From assembly GCA_941918925.1 (NCBI GenBank), contig OW799237.1, forward strand, positions 74,163,126 to 74,227,125: a DNA stretch of 64,000 nt. The letters run 5' to 3'. Within the stretch, counting starts at the first letter, position 1, and each line of letters begins with the position of its first letter. Below are positions 47,250-58,500 of the stretch, piece after piece. Below the pieces are notes generated by a model. The model was not told the DNA's origin and did not search any database. It saw only the letters and a program-made list of their open reading frames with translations. The stretch is from Phyto melanocephala. Taxonomy: Eukaryota > Arthropoda > Insecta > Diptera > Rhinophoridae. Made by a program: the position numbers and the translations under genes.

Positions 47250-47400
47250 TATTTTTTTTTACACCCTTCACCTGTGGTACCAGGGGTATAGATATTCTTT
47301 TTTTTTTTTGTAATTTCTACAATTTTCATTTCTGACCCAACAAAGTATATATTTTCTGAAAGTTTGTCCCTTAACTTTCTAAGATATAGACAAGTTAACA
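47250..47400 (-). repeat. HINE-A 3' fragment
   Basis: In reverse complement: AGAAAATATATACTTTGTTG, AAATGAAAATTGTAGAAATT and a terminal CACAGGTGAAGGGTGTA. Confidence 0.75.
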
Positions 47401-47575
47401 CCTTTACCTCTTTTTTTTTATTGCTACATTTATCCAAATACTAAGATTTTGTTTTAATGTATCAAAATTCCATAGGTCTTAGTAGAGTCTTGGACACAGT
47501 ATTGAAATCAGAATGGAAGCCGTAGACTTTATAAGTAAAAGCATTATATTTGGGTGTGCCTAGCTTTCGATACGC

Positions 47576-48260
47576 ACCACTAATTTTGTATACTTTTTTA
47601 GCACAAAATTTATTATTTTGTTATTCACTGCAATCGCTAGGGAATAATCTCTTTATACTAAAATATGTGTTACTTTCTTCGTATAACTTCGATTTTCTTT
47701 TAATTTATTTTATTTTTTAATTTATTCGCACAATGAAACGTTAAGTATTTTCGCATAAGGAGTGATACATTGTTTTTTTTCTTACGGAAAATAATATTAG
47801 TTTTGTGCTAGCTGCTAGTTTTAAAATTATATAATTAATGTTTGAATTCAACTTAGATAATCTATTACAGGTTTATTTTTTTTTTAAATCTCTGTCCATA
47901 TAGAAATAATATGAATTTAAGATAGAGCGGTAAAAAAGGGTGGGCGTGTCACCTTAGTTTTTTTAATAATACTTATATTGACGAGATATGAATATATGCC
48001 AACATCATACATCTAAATGCTGTCGGATTTAAGAGCTTTTTAATTTTTTTAACAATAAATTATGAGAGAAGTGGGCATTGAAGAAGGCGAGTCAAATAGT
48101 TAGATATTTTAATATACAGTCCTTCATTCTTTAAAAGTTTTTGTCCATAGAGAAATTATATGAATTTGAGATAAAGTTTTACATGGGAGATTGGCTCTAA
48201 TGTGGGCGTGCCAGCTTAATTTTCTGTTATTACAAGTCTTTTGATCAAAAGGAAATTTTT
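47576..48260 (+). repeat. HINE-B, 5'-proximal body
   Basis: Contains GGAATAATCTCTTTATACTA, GTTACTTTCTTCGTATAACT and two copies (about 47888 and 48148) of the block TCCATA.AGAAAT.ATATGAA ... GGGCGTG. The site TCTTCGTATAACTTCG is uninterrupted here, giving the empty target for the insertion at 52289. The 3' third is missing. Confidence 0.75.
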
Positions 48261-48569
48261 GCAATTTTGCTTATTTTTCAGAGAATAAAATAATGACGAG
48301 CTAGTTACAAAATCAGTTAAAGTCTTTAAGAAACTGTTACGCAAACAGAATTTATTAATAAAAATAGACTAGAAAACTAGACTAGACTTAGAAAAATAGA
48401 CAGAATTTATTAATAAAAATAGACTTATGGCATGCCAGACAAGAAAAAAGCTTATATTAAACAAGCATTTTCAAGTCTACAGTATCTTTTACTAAATAAG
48501 AACTATAAAATTATAAAATTAATTATAAAAATAACAGACAAAATGAAAATACTCACCAATTGCAAATAA

Positions 48570-48690
48570 AACAAGTAACAGTGCTATATTCGGCCGTGCC
48601 GAATCTTATATACCCCTCACAAAGTGTAGTCATGCAATAACAATTGTTTATATCACCATTTATCTCATATGAAATACGTTCATGTAAAAA
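48570..48690 (+). repeat. HINE-A head, first unit of tandem array
   Basis: ACAAGTAACAGTGC, hairpin ATTCGGC-CGT-GCCGAAT, TATATACCCCTCACAAAGTG, then it breaks into an A-run. Confidence 0.85.
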
Positions 48691-48715
48691 ATATACAAAA
48701 AAAAAAAAAAAAAAA

Positions 48716-49513
48716 AACAAGTAAAAGCGCTATATTCGGCCGTGCCGAATCTTATATACCCTTCACAACGTGTAGTCATGCAATAACAGTAAATTCACGT
48801 ATGTATGTTAAAAAAAACAAAAAAAAAATAAAAAATAAAAAAAAAATTTAAAAAAAAAAAATTTAAAAAAAAAATTAAAAAAAAAAAAATTATTATATAC
48901 ATATATAATATATATAAAACAAAAAAAAATAAAAAAAAAATTAAAAAAAAAAAAATAAAAAAAATAATAATAAAAATATATATAATATATTAAATAAAAA
49001 ATAAAAAAAAAATAAAAAAAAAATATAAAAAAAATTAAAAAAAAAATTTAAAAAAAAATTTAAAAAAAATTTTTTTTGCCTCAGCTGGGATTCGATGCCA
49101 CGTTTTCTCTAACCAGTATACACGTTTGTATGTATGTATGTTGTTGTTGTAATGTTGTTTTTATGAAAAGAAAATCGAGGTGGTCGTGGGTTTTTGCTCA
49201 TATCTCAGTTGTTTATGTACCGATGTTTCTGATTTTCAATACCGATCTACTCCCGAATATTTCTGATATTTTAATACCTTACCCGGGTCCAACCTATGTC
49301 GGGGGGCTTCAAAAAGTTGATTTCAACATACACACGGACAGACGGTCAGACGGACAGACGGACAGACGGACAGACGGTCAGGGCTTAATCGACTCCTCTA
49401 TTCATAAGCTTTCAGAAAATATATACTTTATGGGGTCGGAAATGAAAATTGTAGAAATTTCACACGGAATGACAAACCTATATATACCCTTTTTCACTGT
49501 GTGAAGGGTATAA
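48716..49513 (+). repeat. HINE-A, most complete copy
   Basis: Head ACAAGTAAAAGCGC with the perfect 7-bp hairpin ATTCGGC-CGT-GCCGAAT and TATATACCCTTCAC. Then a long A/T-rich low-complexity arm (48820-49075) and the body with ACGTTTTCTCTAACCAGT. A (GGACAGAC)n tract sits at 49338-49380. The 3' end CTTTTTTCACTGTGTGAAGG-GTATA is a hairpin that inverts the head's ACCCTTCAC. This architecture (RGAC/GTCY core, subterminal inverted repeats, 3' hairpin) is that of Helentron-derived DINE-1/mini-me elements. No transposase. The 142-residue frame is repeat sequence. Confidence 0.85.
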
Positions 49514-49695
49514 TTACAGAAAAAAATATATTAAAATAAAAAAAAATAATAAAAAAATTACAAAAATATTAAAAAATAAATGTAAAAAAAATAAAAAAAA
49601 AATTTTAAAAAATTATTAAAAATTTTTTTTTTTTAATTTTTTAAAAAAAATTAAAAAAAAAAATAATAAAAAATAAATAATATATTAAATAAAAT
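49514..49695. repeat. A/T-only low-complexity arm between HINE-A units
   Basis: Runs of A with interspersed TT and ATT, like the arm at 48820-49075. Probably the degenerate 5' arm of the third unit. Confidence 0.8.
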
Positions 49696-50118
49696 TTTTT
49701 TGGCTCAGCTGGAATTCGATGCCACGTTTACTATAACCAGTGTGTATGTAGATTGTTGTTGTAATTGTGTAAAAAAACGAGGTGGTCGTGGTTTTTTGCT
49801 AAAATCTCAGAAAGTTATGAGGCGATTGTGCTGAATTTGAATAGCGATTCATTCCTGGATATTTCCAAGAGATTGATACCATACACAGATCTGAGGAACA
49901 TATAGGTGCTTCTAAAAGTTGATTTCAACCAACACACGGACAGACGGGCTGACGGGCAGACGGACAGATGGACAGACGGTCAGGGCTTAATCGACTCCTC
50001 TATTCATAAGCTTTAAGAAAATATATACTTTATGGGGTCAGAAATGAAAATTGTAGAAATTACAAACGGAATGACAAAGCTATATATACCCTTGTGCACC
50101 ACAGGTGAAGGGTATAAA
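49696..50118 (+). repeat. HINE-A, third unit of tandem array
   Basis: Body and 3' end as in the preceding unit (GCTCAGCTGGAATTCGATGC, RGAC tract at about 49938-49982, CACCACAGGTGAAGGGTATA). The head is absent. Confidence 0.85.
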
Positions 50119-50499
50119 AACTTTATTTGTTATTTTAAAATAATCAAAAAATTATTTAAAACAATTAAAATAGAAACAGAAACTTAAATTATATTCAGGC
50201 ATTTAGAAATCTAGACAATTTCAGTGTAACAAAAGTATTTAATATTTACAGCTTCAAAGTGACTTCTGAAATCTCATTTAACCTGTAAAATATTAACCAT
50301 TCGATTTTCGTTTGATTATTATTTAAATCAATTAACGAATATCAGTTGATGTTTGTAGAAATTTACCTCTTACAGGAAGCACAACATTGTCTGCATTGGC
50401 CTTCAGGGGCCATATTTTTATGTATATTGGGAGGAATTTATATAAATTCATATGTGATGCCGCTAAGCTCTTGCGGAACCACTGGTTAGTCTTAAGTTA
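50119..50499. other. non-coding, nothing recognised
   Basis: AT-rich spacer. Confidence 0.5.
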
Positions 50500-50670
50500 A
50501 TGGTTCCACATTCCAGAGTGTTTCCAACCCCGCTAATGTATATTATTGTTATACGCAAACCCTTACTTGACTATGTCTTTGGTCCATGATATCGCTATAT
50601 ACGACCATGTTGTAATTAGTCCATTTCACCTATAATGGACCAAGCCGAACAATATTTTATATAGATTGTT
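50500..50670. repeat. diverged fragment of the 33.9-kb MITE family
   Basis: GGTCCATGATATCGC, ACCATGTTGTAATTAGTCCA and TTCACCTATAATGGACC parallel 34150-34230 of the MITE. Its CTGCAG end is not preserved. Confidence 0.5.
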
Positions 50671-51718
50671 TTCATAGTAAAACACTAGTTCTCATATATT
50701 TTCCTATCACTAGCACACATTAGCATAAATTCATCTGAAGTATTTTTATATTTTCCTAGAATTGTTGGCCTAATTTTCTTTTTTTTCACACAAAAGACAA
50801 TAGCAAATATAAATATAACACGTTTGTAAGCTTGTCTTTCGTTGTTCCCATTTTTTCTATTTTCAAGTATTTTGATTTTTATGATCAACAACAATAAATT
50901 ATTTGACTTAATGTAATATTTTGCATAAAAAACTATTCATTTTTTACCACCGCTAATGAGTTATTATCAATAAATATTTGAAAATGGTGAAAATCAAAAA
51001 AAAAAAACAGAAAGAGGAAAACAAACACACAACTCAAGTGTTATTGTCGAAGTGTTGTATCTCGCCCTCATTTAGACTGTCAGTCTGCCTGCCATTGTAA
51101 TAGCTAACAAAAACAAAATAATATTTTCATCTACAATGAGTGAAAAGTAAAAAAGAAAGATAGAAAAATAAATATTTTGTTTTTTTTTTTTGAGAAAACA
51201 TGTTCGGTGATATCATGATGAAAAGTTAATCCAAGGATAAGTGCCACTGTTTCAAACCAAATATTTACAAACTAAAACAACAACAACAACTAAAGAACAG
51301 TTAATATTTAAACCATGTAAATAAAATGAGAGAGAATAAATTAAAGTCGCTAAGACTTATTTAAATTTGACCTACAAAATATATTATAAATTTATTAAGT
51401 GCCCGCGAACTAAAGATTTTCGCAAGTAGATTGTTAGGAAGATTTTGGTTTAATTTAATTACGTTAAATTACTAATTTCGATGTTAACACGTTTTCAGTT
51501 TAAACTGAGTTTAAGATTATACATTAAAAAAACAATAGTCATTATGCCCTATTTATCTTTGCCTGAAGCTGCTAATGCAGAGAAAGCTTTTTTCTTAAAT
51601 TTAAACATGATGCCCGCAATAAATCGATTCGAAAAAGATTAAAAACAAAATTAGGAAAAAATTAATTAATATAGACAAAAACATACATAAGTGCTTAAGT
51701 GAATCAATATATTCAATA
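50671..51718. other. non-coding, nothing recognised
   Basis: The 69-residue minus frame at 50685-50894 has no domain. Confidence 0.5.
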
Positions 51719-52121
51719 TCTATATACATAAGTATATAAAAAAGTGACACTCCGTCTGTCTGTCTGTCTGTCTGTGTGTTTGTTAGCTATAGACTCCGAA
51801 ACCGTAAAGCCGATCGGACTCAAACTTCAGCAAGCTGTTTTACACATTTTGTTGAGTGTTTATGGGTGGTAAAAAGTGGGAGGGGTTACGCCCATAAAAA
51901 ATAAGTTATCATTTTTAGCTACATACACTAAATCGATTTTTCTGAAACTTTGCACTCTTATTGAGCTGTCGTGATTATAAAATTTCGTGATTAGAAAAGT
52001 GGGCAGGGCCACGCCCATAAAAAAGTTTTATTTTTGAGGTACTCGCATTTGTTATTAAATTAAAATTTAGAATGTATTTTTATTAATTAAGGGGAGAGCA
52101 ACACGCGCCGGGCTTGGCTAG
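51719..52121 (+). mobile_element. non-autonomous Helitron, family 2, copy 3
   Basis: A|TCTATATACATAAG at the 5' end and GCGCCGGGCTTGGCTAG|T at the 3' end. It carries a (GTCT)5 tract at 51754-51773, the block TTAGCTATAGACTCCGAAAC and two AAGTGGG...GCCCATAAAA blocks. Shorter than copy 2, with fewer internal units. Confidence 0.85.
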
Positions 52122-52142
52122 TTGTTAAATGATTTGAAAAAA

Positions 52143-53929
52143 AAACAAGTAAGAGCACTATATTCGGCTGTGCCGAATCTTTTAAACCCACATCCAATTT
52201 TGTGTACATTTAAAACACAATATTTATTATTTTGTTAATCGCTATGGAATAATCTCTTTATAATAAAATATGTATCACTTTCTTTGTAAAGGGTGGTTAA
52301 ATTTTAAGGGCCCATGTTGAAGGTGAACTACACCTAGTCTTTAAATTTGTTTTCTGCATTTCACTTGACATTTCTCAATCTCGAACTTACTCAATTTGAT
52401 CAGTGGAAGGATACACAAATGAGCAACGCTTTAAAGTTATTCAGGTTTTTTATAAAAATGGGCGTTCAAATCAAATCGCATTTTGTGCACTTCGTAATTC
52501 TTTTGATCAACATAATCGTTCAAATTCGTCCACAATCGGGAGTATTGTAAAAAATATTTAAGTTTCTGCAAAACAGGTCTGTATAAAATGTTAGAAAATC
52601 TGTGTATTACTTCTTAGTTCATTGAATGGGAACCACTGCTGGTTTTTGCGATAGTGTGGCAAAAGAGCAGTCAACCTCGCCTCATCATCATTCCCAACAA
52701 TTGAGCATCAACATTGTCATTGAAAATTTGGACCATCAGATAGAGGAGTGGCGCCAAGGAAGGGGGGGGGGGCATTTTGCCGATATTTTGTTAAATAAAT
52801 AATTGAACCATACAAATATTATAATTACAAAAAGAAATAATAATAATATCCTAAATAATTTGTGTTTCATTTAAATTCAACTGCGGTCCTTAAAATTTAA
52901 CCACCCTTTATAACTTCGATATGCTACTAAAATGCTTTTGTAAATGTAGTCTTTCAAAATCTTTATTAATAGAGATATTGTATGAATTTTAGGTAAAACG
53001 TTATATGGGAGGTGGGCGTAAAAGAAGGCGTGACACCTTAATTTTCTGGCACAGCAATGATATTGCCTAGGGGTATATACGTAGCAAATTTTGTCATCAT
53101 ATCTCTAATTTTGGCAGTTTTATGAGCTTTACAATTTCATTAACGGTAGATAACGTGAAAAGTGTCAAAGTTATCTTTGCGAATGAGTATAACCTAGGTG
53201 TTTGAATATAGTCCTTTTTTTATTCCAAAATCTTTATTAATAGAGAAATTGTATGAATTTTAGGTAAAACGTTATATGGGAGGTGGGCGTAAAAGTGGGC
53301 GTGGCACATTGATTTTCCGTTGCAAAAAAGCCTCTCACCAAAAAGCAAAGTGTGCAAAATTTAAGAGTCGGACATGCAATTTTGTTGCTTTTATGACGTT
53401 TTTGTTTTTAAATATACTGAAAAATACACTGCCCGGTATAAATTTTCATAAGTTTTTATCTATAAATCCTTTCCTAATGCAAAGATTTAAGCAATTTTTA
53501 GGGAGAGATATTGTTTCGACTCGAGAAATATATATTCGAAGTTTCATGTCTGTACATTAATGCGTTTGGACACAATTCCATTTTATTCGGTGTTCGAGGG
53601 ACACGGTTTTTTCGACCTACTCTTGCTTTTCGAGCTATAACTCTCTTCCTAATATTCCGATTTAGCCCATTTTCAATACCAAACAAACCTTGTCTATAGG
53701 AAAGATTCTGGCAAAATTTGAGCCCCCTAGCTTTATCGGTGCGACCTCTATCGTGCTTTCAACAGACGGACAGACGGACAGACGGACGGACATAGCTAGA
53801 TCGTCATCAAATCGAACCCTGATTAAGGATATATATACTTTATGGGGTCTAAAATGGATATTTCGATGTGTTACAAACGGAATGACAAAATGAATAAACC
53901 CCCACCATTTTTTTGGTGGCGGGTATAAA
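52143..53929 (+). repeat. HINE-B, near full length, interrupted by a deleted mariner
   Basis: Head AACAAGTAAGAGCACTATAT with hairpin ATTCGGC-TGT-GCCGAAT. The body has two copies (52957-53025 and 53227-53295) of a 69-bp block ATCTTTATTAATAGAGA...GGTGGGCGTAAAAG. The 3' part carries a (GGACAGAC)n tract at 53764-53790 and a terminal hairpin CCACCATTTTTTTGGTGG then CGGGTATA. It shares head and architecture with HINE-A but the body is unrelated. The frames at 53276-53560 and 53498-54111 are repeat-derived. Confidence 0.85.
52289..52908 (+). mobile_element. internally deleted mariner with 21-bp perfect inverted repeats
   Basis: AAGGGTGGTTAAATTTTAAG-G at each end, in inverted orientation, with TA duplicated at 52287-52288 and 52909-52910. 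The plus strand encodes decayed N-terminal transposase: ALRNSFDQHNRSNSSTIGSI-VK (helix-turn-helix region) and, further on, DSVAKEQSTSPHHHSQQLSI. No catalytic domain, so it is non-autonomous. It is inserted in HINE-B. Confidence 0.88.
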
Positions 53930-54394
53930 AATGACCTTTTCTTTCCATTCTTTAAGCTGCCTATGGTATGAATCAAAATCAGTTTTTTCATCTCCAAAAT
54001 TGTGAAATTTTGAAACAGCCGCAGAACTAGAGAAAACGGACCTAGTGTGTGAAAATGAAGTTTTGAGAAAAACGCATTTAAAGTTTCATAACGCATTATC
54101 ACTGTGAACACACCTTCAGTTGGGAGATGCGATTTGGTATGGTTAGTGATGATTGGGTGCCAACTTTGGTGACGTCATGCCTATGTAGTGACGTACTTTT
54201 TTCGCTTTTAGTGTTTATTGTGATCTCGATTCTTGATTGTTAAGCCGCAATCAGTGACTGACGCAACAATGTTTTTATGGGGTAAATAAATTTGTATCAG
54301 AAATCTAACTAATTTCATATTATTCTACACTCTTTTAAGTACCAGAATCCACTCTTAAGTTCAAACCCGTTTTTAGACGTACTAGGACCCTTTT
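53930..54394. other. non-coding, nothing recognised
   Basis: Spacer after HINE-B with no supported feature. Confidence 0.5.
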
Positions 54395-54462
54395 CTCGGA
54401 GAGAAGGTCACATATATTTTATGGGGTCGGAAATGAATTCACTTACAGTGAAGGGTATAATA
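54395..54462 (+). repeat. HINE-A 3' end fragment
   Basis: ATTTTATGGGGTCGGAAATG then a deletion to CACTTACAGTGAAGGGTATA. Confidence 0.65.
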
Positions 54463-56114
54463 ACAGTTTTACAAGAAATTTTATAAAAAAAAGTAACATT
54501 ATGATAATTTTTTGAGTTAGGGCCTTTCTACTTGTGACCAACGATGTATTTATTTAAGCGAGAAGGTGATTCGAGTTTGTTCCTAGGCTAAGTGTAATTT
54601 CGGCTCAGTATGTCAACAACTAACATATCTCAATGTAGTCTTTCATTGCTTTTAAGTTTGAAACCCTTAGATATTTTTTATTTGTAACTTTGTAGCCATG
54701 AAAGCTTTAACACCTAATGCGTAATTAAAAACCATAATTTAAATCTTCAAAAGAACTGTTGCCTTGCATTCAAGCAAAATGTAATTTAATATGAATTTTT
54801 TTGTTCGAAGGAATTTTTTCGAATAATTAGGACTTTTATACGTTATTTGATAATTAAAAAACATTTCCCACACAGTAATTTTTTAACATTATACAAACAT
54901 ATTGTTTCTTGCACTTGACAGGTTAATGGATTTTTAACTAACAACTCCTGTAATACGCAACTTCCTTATGCTGCCTGCCTTTAATAGCTAAATTATTAAC
55001 AAAACATTTCATTCTATTTAAAAGTTTGAAAATTATGATGCAAAAGTTTCTCTGTGTAACACACGTAATCAAGCAGTTGTGCATACACCAATTTAACTCT
55101 CCTGGTGGTAAAGTGTTTACAACTGTAACAGCACACAAATAGCAACAGTATAAAATATATATTAACTTTTTTTTTGGCGATTACTCTATCTGTATACAGA
55201 TTTTTTTTAATACCCATAAAAAAATCACATACTAATTCCAACCAAAATAATACCAAATTAAAAAAAAAAATACATCGACATTGTTCATGATTGCGGGAAA
55301 AGAAAATTATACAAAAGAAATGAAATCTTTTCACAAAATAATAAAAAGCTCACACAGATAAGGCATAAATAATGAAAAAGTCATTTGAATGGGACGTAAT
55401 AAAAAACACTAAATAGAAGAAGAGCGAAGAAAAGAATAAAACTCGAAATAAGGAGAAACCAAAAGCACTTATTTTTGAAGGAACAATATTTTTTAATTCG
55501 AAGCAAAATGTGATGAAAAATAAAATACATGAATTTTAATACCCAACGGAAATATGTGCTTGCTACGCAGCAATAATAAAATAAATCCTACTTTCACCTC
55601 TTAGCATACTTAAAGGCCTTGAATCAATTCCCAAGTCGAATAAAACAACCACATAACAGGCTTCTGGGAAATCACCTTGCCTTTGGCCAGCTGCTCATTA
55701 ATGCTAGAATTGCAATAAGAATTTAGCATAAATAATATTATTTTTTTTATACATTATGGTGCAGGGCATAAAAAATTACGGCTTGAATAATAATAACATT
55801 AGTACTTGTTTAAACATAAATCACAAATATATTAAAATAACATTATAATTTTTTTTGGCAAAAAGGACCATAATTATTGTGGTCCAAAGGCAAACACAAA
55901 GCCAACACTTTTTATAAATTCTTTTTAAATTTTAATTACTATTCTGCAATAAATTTTCATTAATATGCTTTTAGAAACTTTTTTCTAAATGTCTATTAAA
56001 CATCTATTAAAGTAAATTATGAACTTTTTAAATTTTAAGTAGTTATTTTCCTTCCAGAGTAATTATAGAGCTCATATTTTTTTAAAAATTTATTGCATGA
56101 AAACGGCATTTTTT
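54463..56114. other. non-coding, nothing recognised
   Basis: Frames at 54938-55138 and 55014-55334 (minus) have no domain. AT-rich throughout. Confidence 0.5.
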
Positions 56115-56635
56115 TATACCCGCCACCAAAAAAATGGTGGGGTATATTCATTTTGTCATTCCGTTTGTAACATATCGAAATATCCATTTTAGACCCCATA
56201 AAGTACATATTTTCTGAATTGGGGTTTTCTTTTATGAAGATCTAGCTATGTCCGTCTGTCTTTCTGTCTGTCTGGCTCTGTCCGTCTGTTGAAAACACGA
56301 TATAGGTCGAACCGAAAAAGCTTATGTGTGTCTATGCACAAAGTTTTTGGCAAGAACAAAGGAATATATTCAAATATTTTAGTTGTATTTATTAGCAAAA
56401 ACTGCTTCAGCACGCCCACTAAAACGCCCACTTTCATTTAAAAACTAAGTTTATGAAAATATTTTACTAGCATATCGAAGTTATACAAAGAAAGTGATAC
56501 ATATTTTAGTATAAAGAGATTATTCCATAGCGATTTCTGTTAATAAAAAATTATAAATTTTGTGTTATAAAACTACACAAAATTGGTGGTGGGTATAAAA
56601 GATTCGGCACAGCTGAGTATATTGCTCTTACTTTT
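56115..56635 (-). repeat. HINE-B, internally deleted copy
   Basis: In reverse complement: head AGAGCAATATACTCAGCTGT-GCCGAAT, ACTTTCTTTGTATAACTTCG (empty site), GGGCGTTTTAGTGGGCGTG, a (GACA)n tract (56252-56290) and the 3' hairpin CCACCATTTTTTTGGTGG. The middle of the element is missing. Confidence 0.85.
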
Positions 56636-56684
56636 TTTCTTTTGTTTTGGTTGAAAAAATGTTTAAATCTTAAATTACTTTGAA

Positions 56685-57069
56685 CGATTTTGCTAAAAAA
56701 AAATCATCTTTTCAGATGAAGCTCATTTTGATCTTGGCGGGTATGTAAACAAGCAAAATTGTAGCATTTGGGGCACAGAAAACCCGCACGCATACATCGA
56801 AAAGCCGATACAACCAAAACGAGTCACTTTTTGGTGCGGATTTTGGTCAAGAGGCATAATTGGGCCATTTTTCTTCGATAACGAGCAAGGAGTGGCCGTA
56901 GCCATTGGCGATCGTTATCGGCCATATTGAACGAATTTTTGTTCACCAAAAATTAAAGAGGAGGATATTGGCAACATCTGGTTTCAACAACACGGCGCTA
57001 CGTACCACACAGCCGAAGCTACACTTTTTTTTCTAGCAGTTTAAAATAAAAGTTATTTGGCGGATCCTT
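56685..57069 (+). pseudogene. mariner transposase fragment with right inverted repeat
   Basis: KKIIFSDEAHFDLGGYVNKQ, IWGTENPHAYIEKPIQPKRV and FWCGFWSRGIIGPFFFDNEQ are continuous, with the first catalytic Asp intact. One frameshift follows DRYR and another lies near KIKEED. The second catalytic motif reads FQQHGATYH, so the Asp is replaced by His. The right end AAAGTTATTTGGCGGATCCTT is followed by TA. The 5' half is gone, and the fragment starts just after the HINE-B head. Same family as 2745-3167. Confidence 0.88.
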
Positions 57070-58139
57070 TATTTCACATCCATAAAGTAAAAATGGTAAA
57101 CGGTATGTTTTTGCAAATAAACTACCGCCAATAAAATTCACCAATTTATTTAGAAAAAATTTTTTTCCTTAGAACGTTTCATTCATTTTGGAAAATTAGT
57201 TTGGAAACCCAAAGCTATCATGCAATAATAAAGATGTTTGTAAAAAGGCCATTTTAATTCTACAAATTATCGATTTTAAAATTTACATTATTTTGATTAC
57301 GTCACTTAAGCTAATCATGTAAAATTGCGTAAGCCTGTCAAAATGGTGTATTTAGTGAAAAATTACGTGCATTATAAGGAACAACATTGATTCAAAACCT
57401 AGAAGTATTTACTAAAAAAGGTTCGTCCATTTAAAGGACACTATTTTTTGAAAAACATGTAATTGTTGATGTACAAGTCGAGTGTGGAAAAGAAACAAAA
57501 TCTTGTAAATATTGGGGAGAGCCAGAATTGTCAATTTTTTTAAATAAACTCATTAACCGGAGATCATTTAAGCGATGAAAGTATATTCCCAAAAATTATT
57601 GAGTATGGGCTGAGATGTATGCAATAAATTGCTATTTGTGGATGGATCGTATAACTCTATTAAAACATTTTATCAATTTATTGATGTTAGTAACCTGCTA
57701 AGATAGAATATAGCTCCATACGATAAGGAAATATGGGTTGACTGCATTTTGTAGTCAACTTTCTAATTTGAAAATTAAAAAACAATAACCTTACGAATTC
57801 TCTCTCCGAAGGATTAAATATACTCTAGAGATAATGTTATGAACATAATTATACCCAACGACTTTTAGTTAGATACATATTTAATATTTACATTACCCCG
57901 TTTCAATTCAGTATGTAATTGCCAAATTCAATAGCATAAGTTTTCGATTGTTTGACAAACTTTTAAAATCAGATAATGAAATATTTTTATCAACGCAAAC
58001 AAAGTATTATATATCATGTGAATAAGAGATAGATTAATACAAATCATTAACGAAAATCATAAATAGAGGACCATAATAGATCCCTGAGATAAACCAATAT
58101 AAATTTCTGCACACCTTGATATTTTGTTTCCGACATTTA
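57070..58139. other. non-coding, nothing recognised
   Basis: 57420-57870 is slightly less AT-rich and was read in all frames without recognising a domain. Confidence 0.45.
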
Positions 58140-58400
58140 AAAATTAATGTCTTTCTTACAAAAACAAATCAGGCAATCTACACGAAGACCGCCAAAAAGT
58201 GAGCTTATTATGCAAATTTTGCAACAACAATGTGTGATTGACACAACTAAGAGCCTTACTTAAATCGAAGAAATCAACAATAATCCCATAACCCTCATTC
58301 ATACTCTCTATAGTCTTTTCAATGTCATCAATTGCCAAAGTAGTTATGCTGTAAATCCAGATTAAAGTGATGATGTTTTATATAAATAGCTGATTGTCCG
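58140..58400 (-). pseudogene. jockey-type RT fragment (fingers/palm start)
   Basis: The minus frame at 58338-58156 reads AIDDIEKTIESMNEGYGIIV, DFFDLSKALSCVNHTLLLQN. FDLSKA is the first catalytic motif of a non-LTR RT. Nothing of the YADD box or the rest of the domain is preserved. Confidence 0.75.
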
Positions 58401-58500
58401 TCCATACAACATGTCTTTTATTATCTAACTACATACCGAAAGGATACTTATCGGTCTGATTACTGCATAGAAAAATTCTAGTAAGTTTCTAGATATTAGG

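Noticed and set aside
48820..49075. Long A/T-only stretch considered as an origin or matrix attachment region
   Set aside because: It is the low-complexity arm of HINE-A, repeated at 49514-49695; no further evidence for such a role.
49076..49504. 142-residue open frame
   Set aside because: Lies in HINE-A repeat sequence, includes translated RGAC microsatellite, and is broken by indels or stops in sister copies.
53276..53893. Frames of 60-150 residues on both strands
   Set aside because: All are inside HINE-B and its RGAC tract; no domain, and they overlap on both strands.
57420..57870. Slightly less AT-rich stretch suspected to be a degraded coding region
   Set aside because: Read in all six frames without finding any motif I can name.
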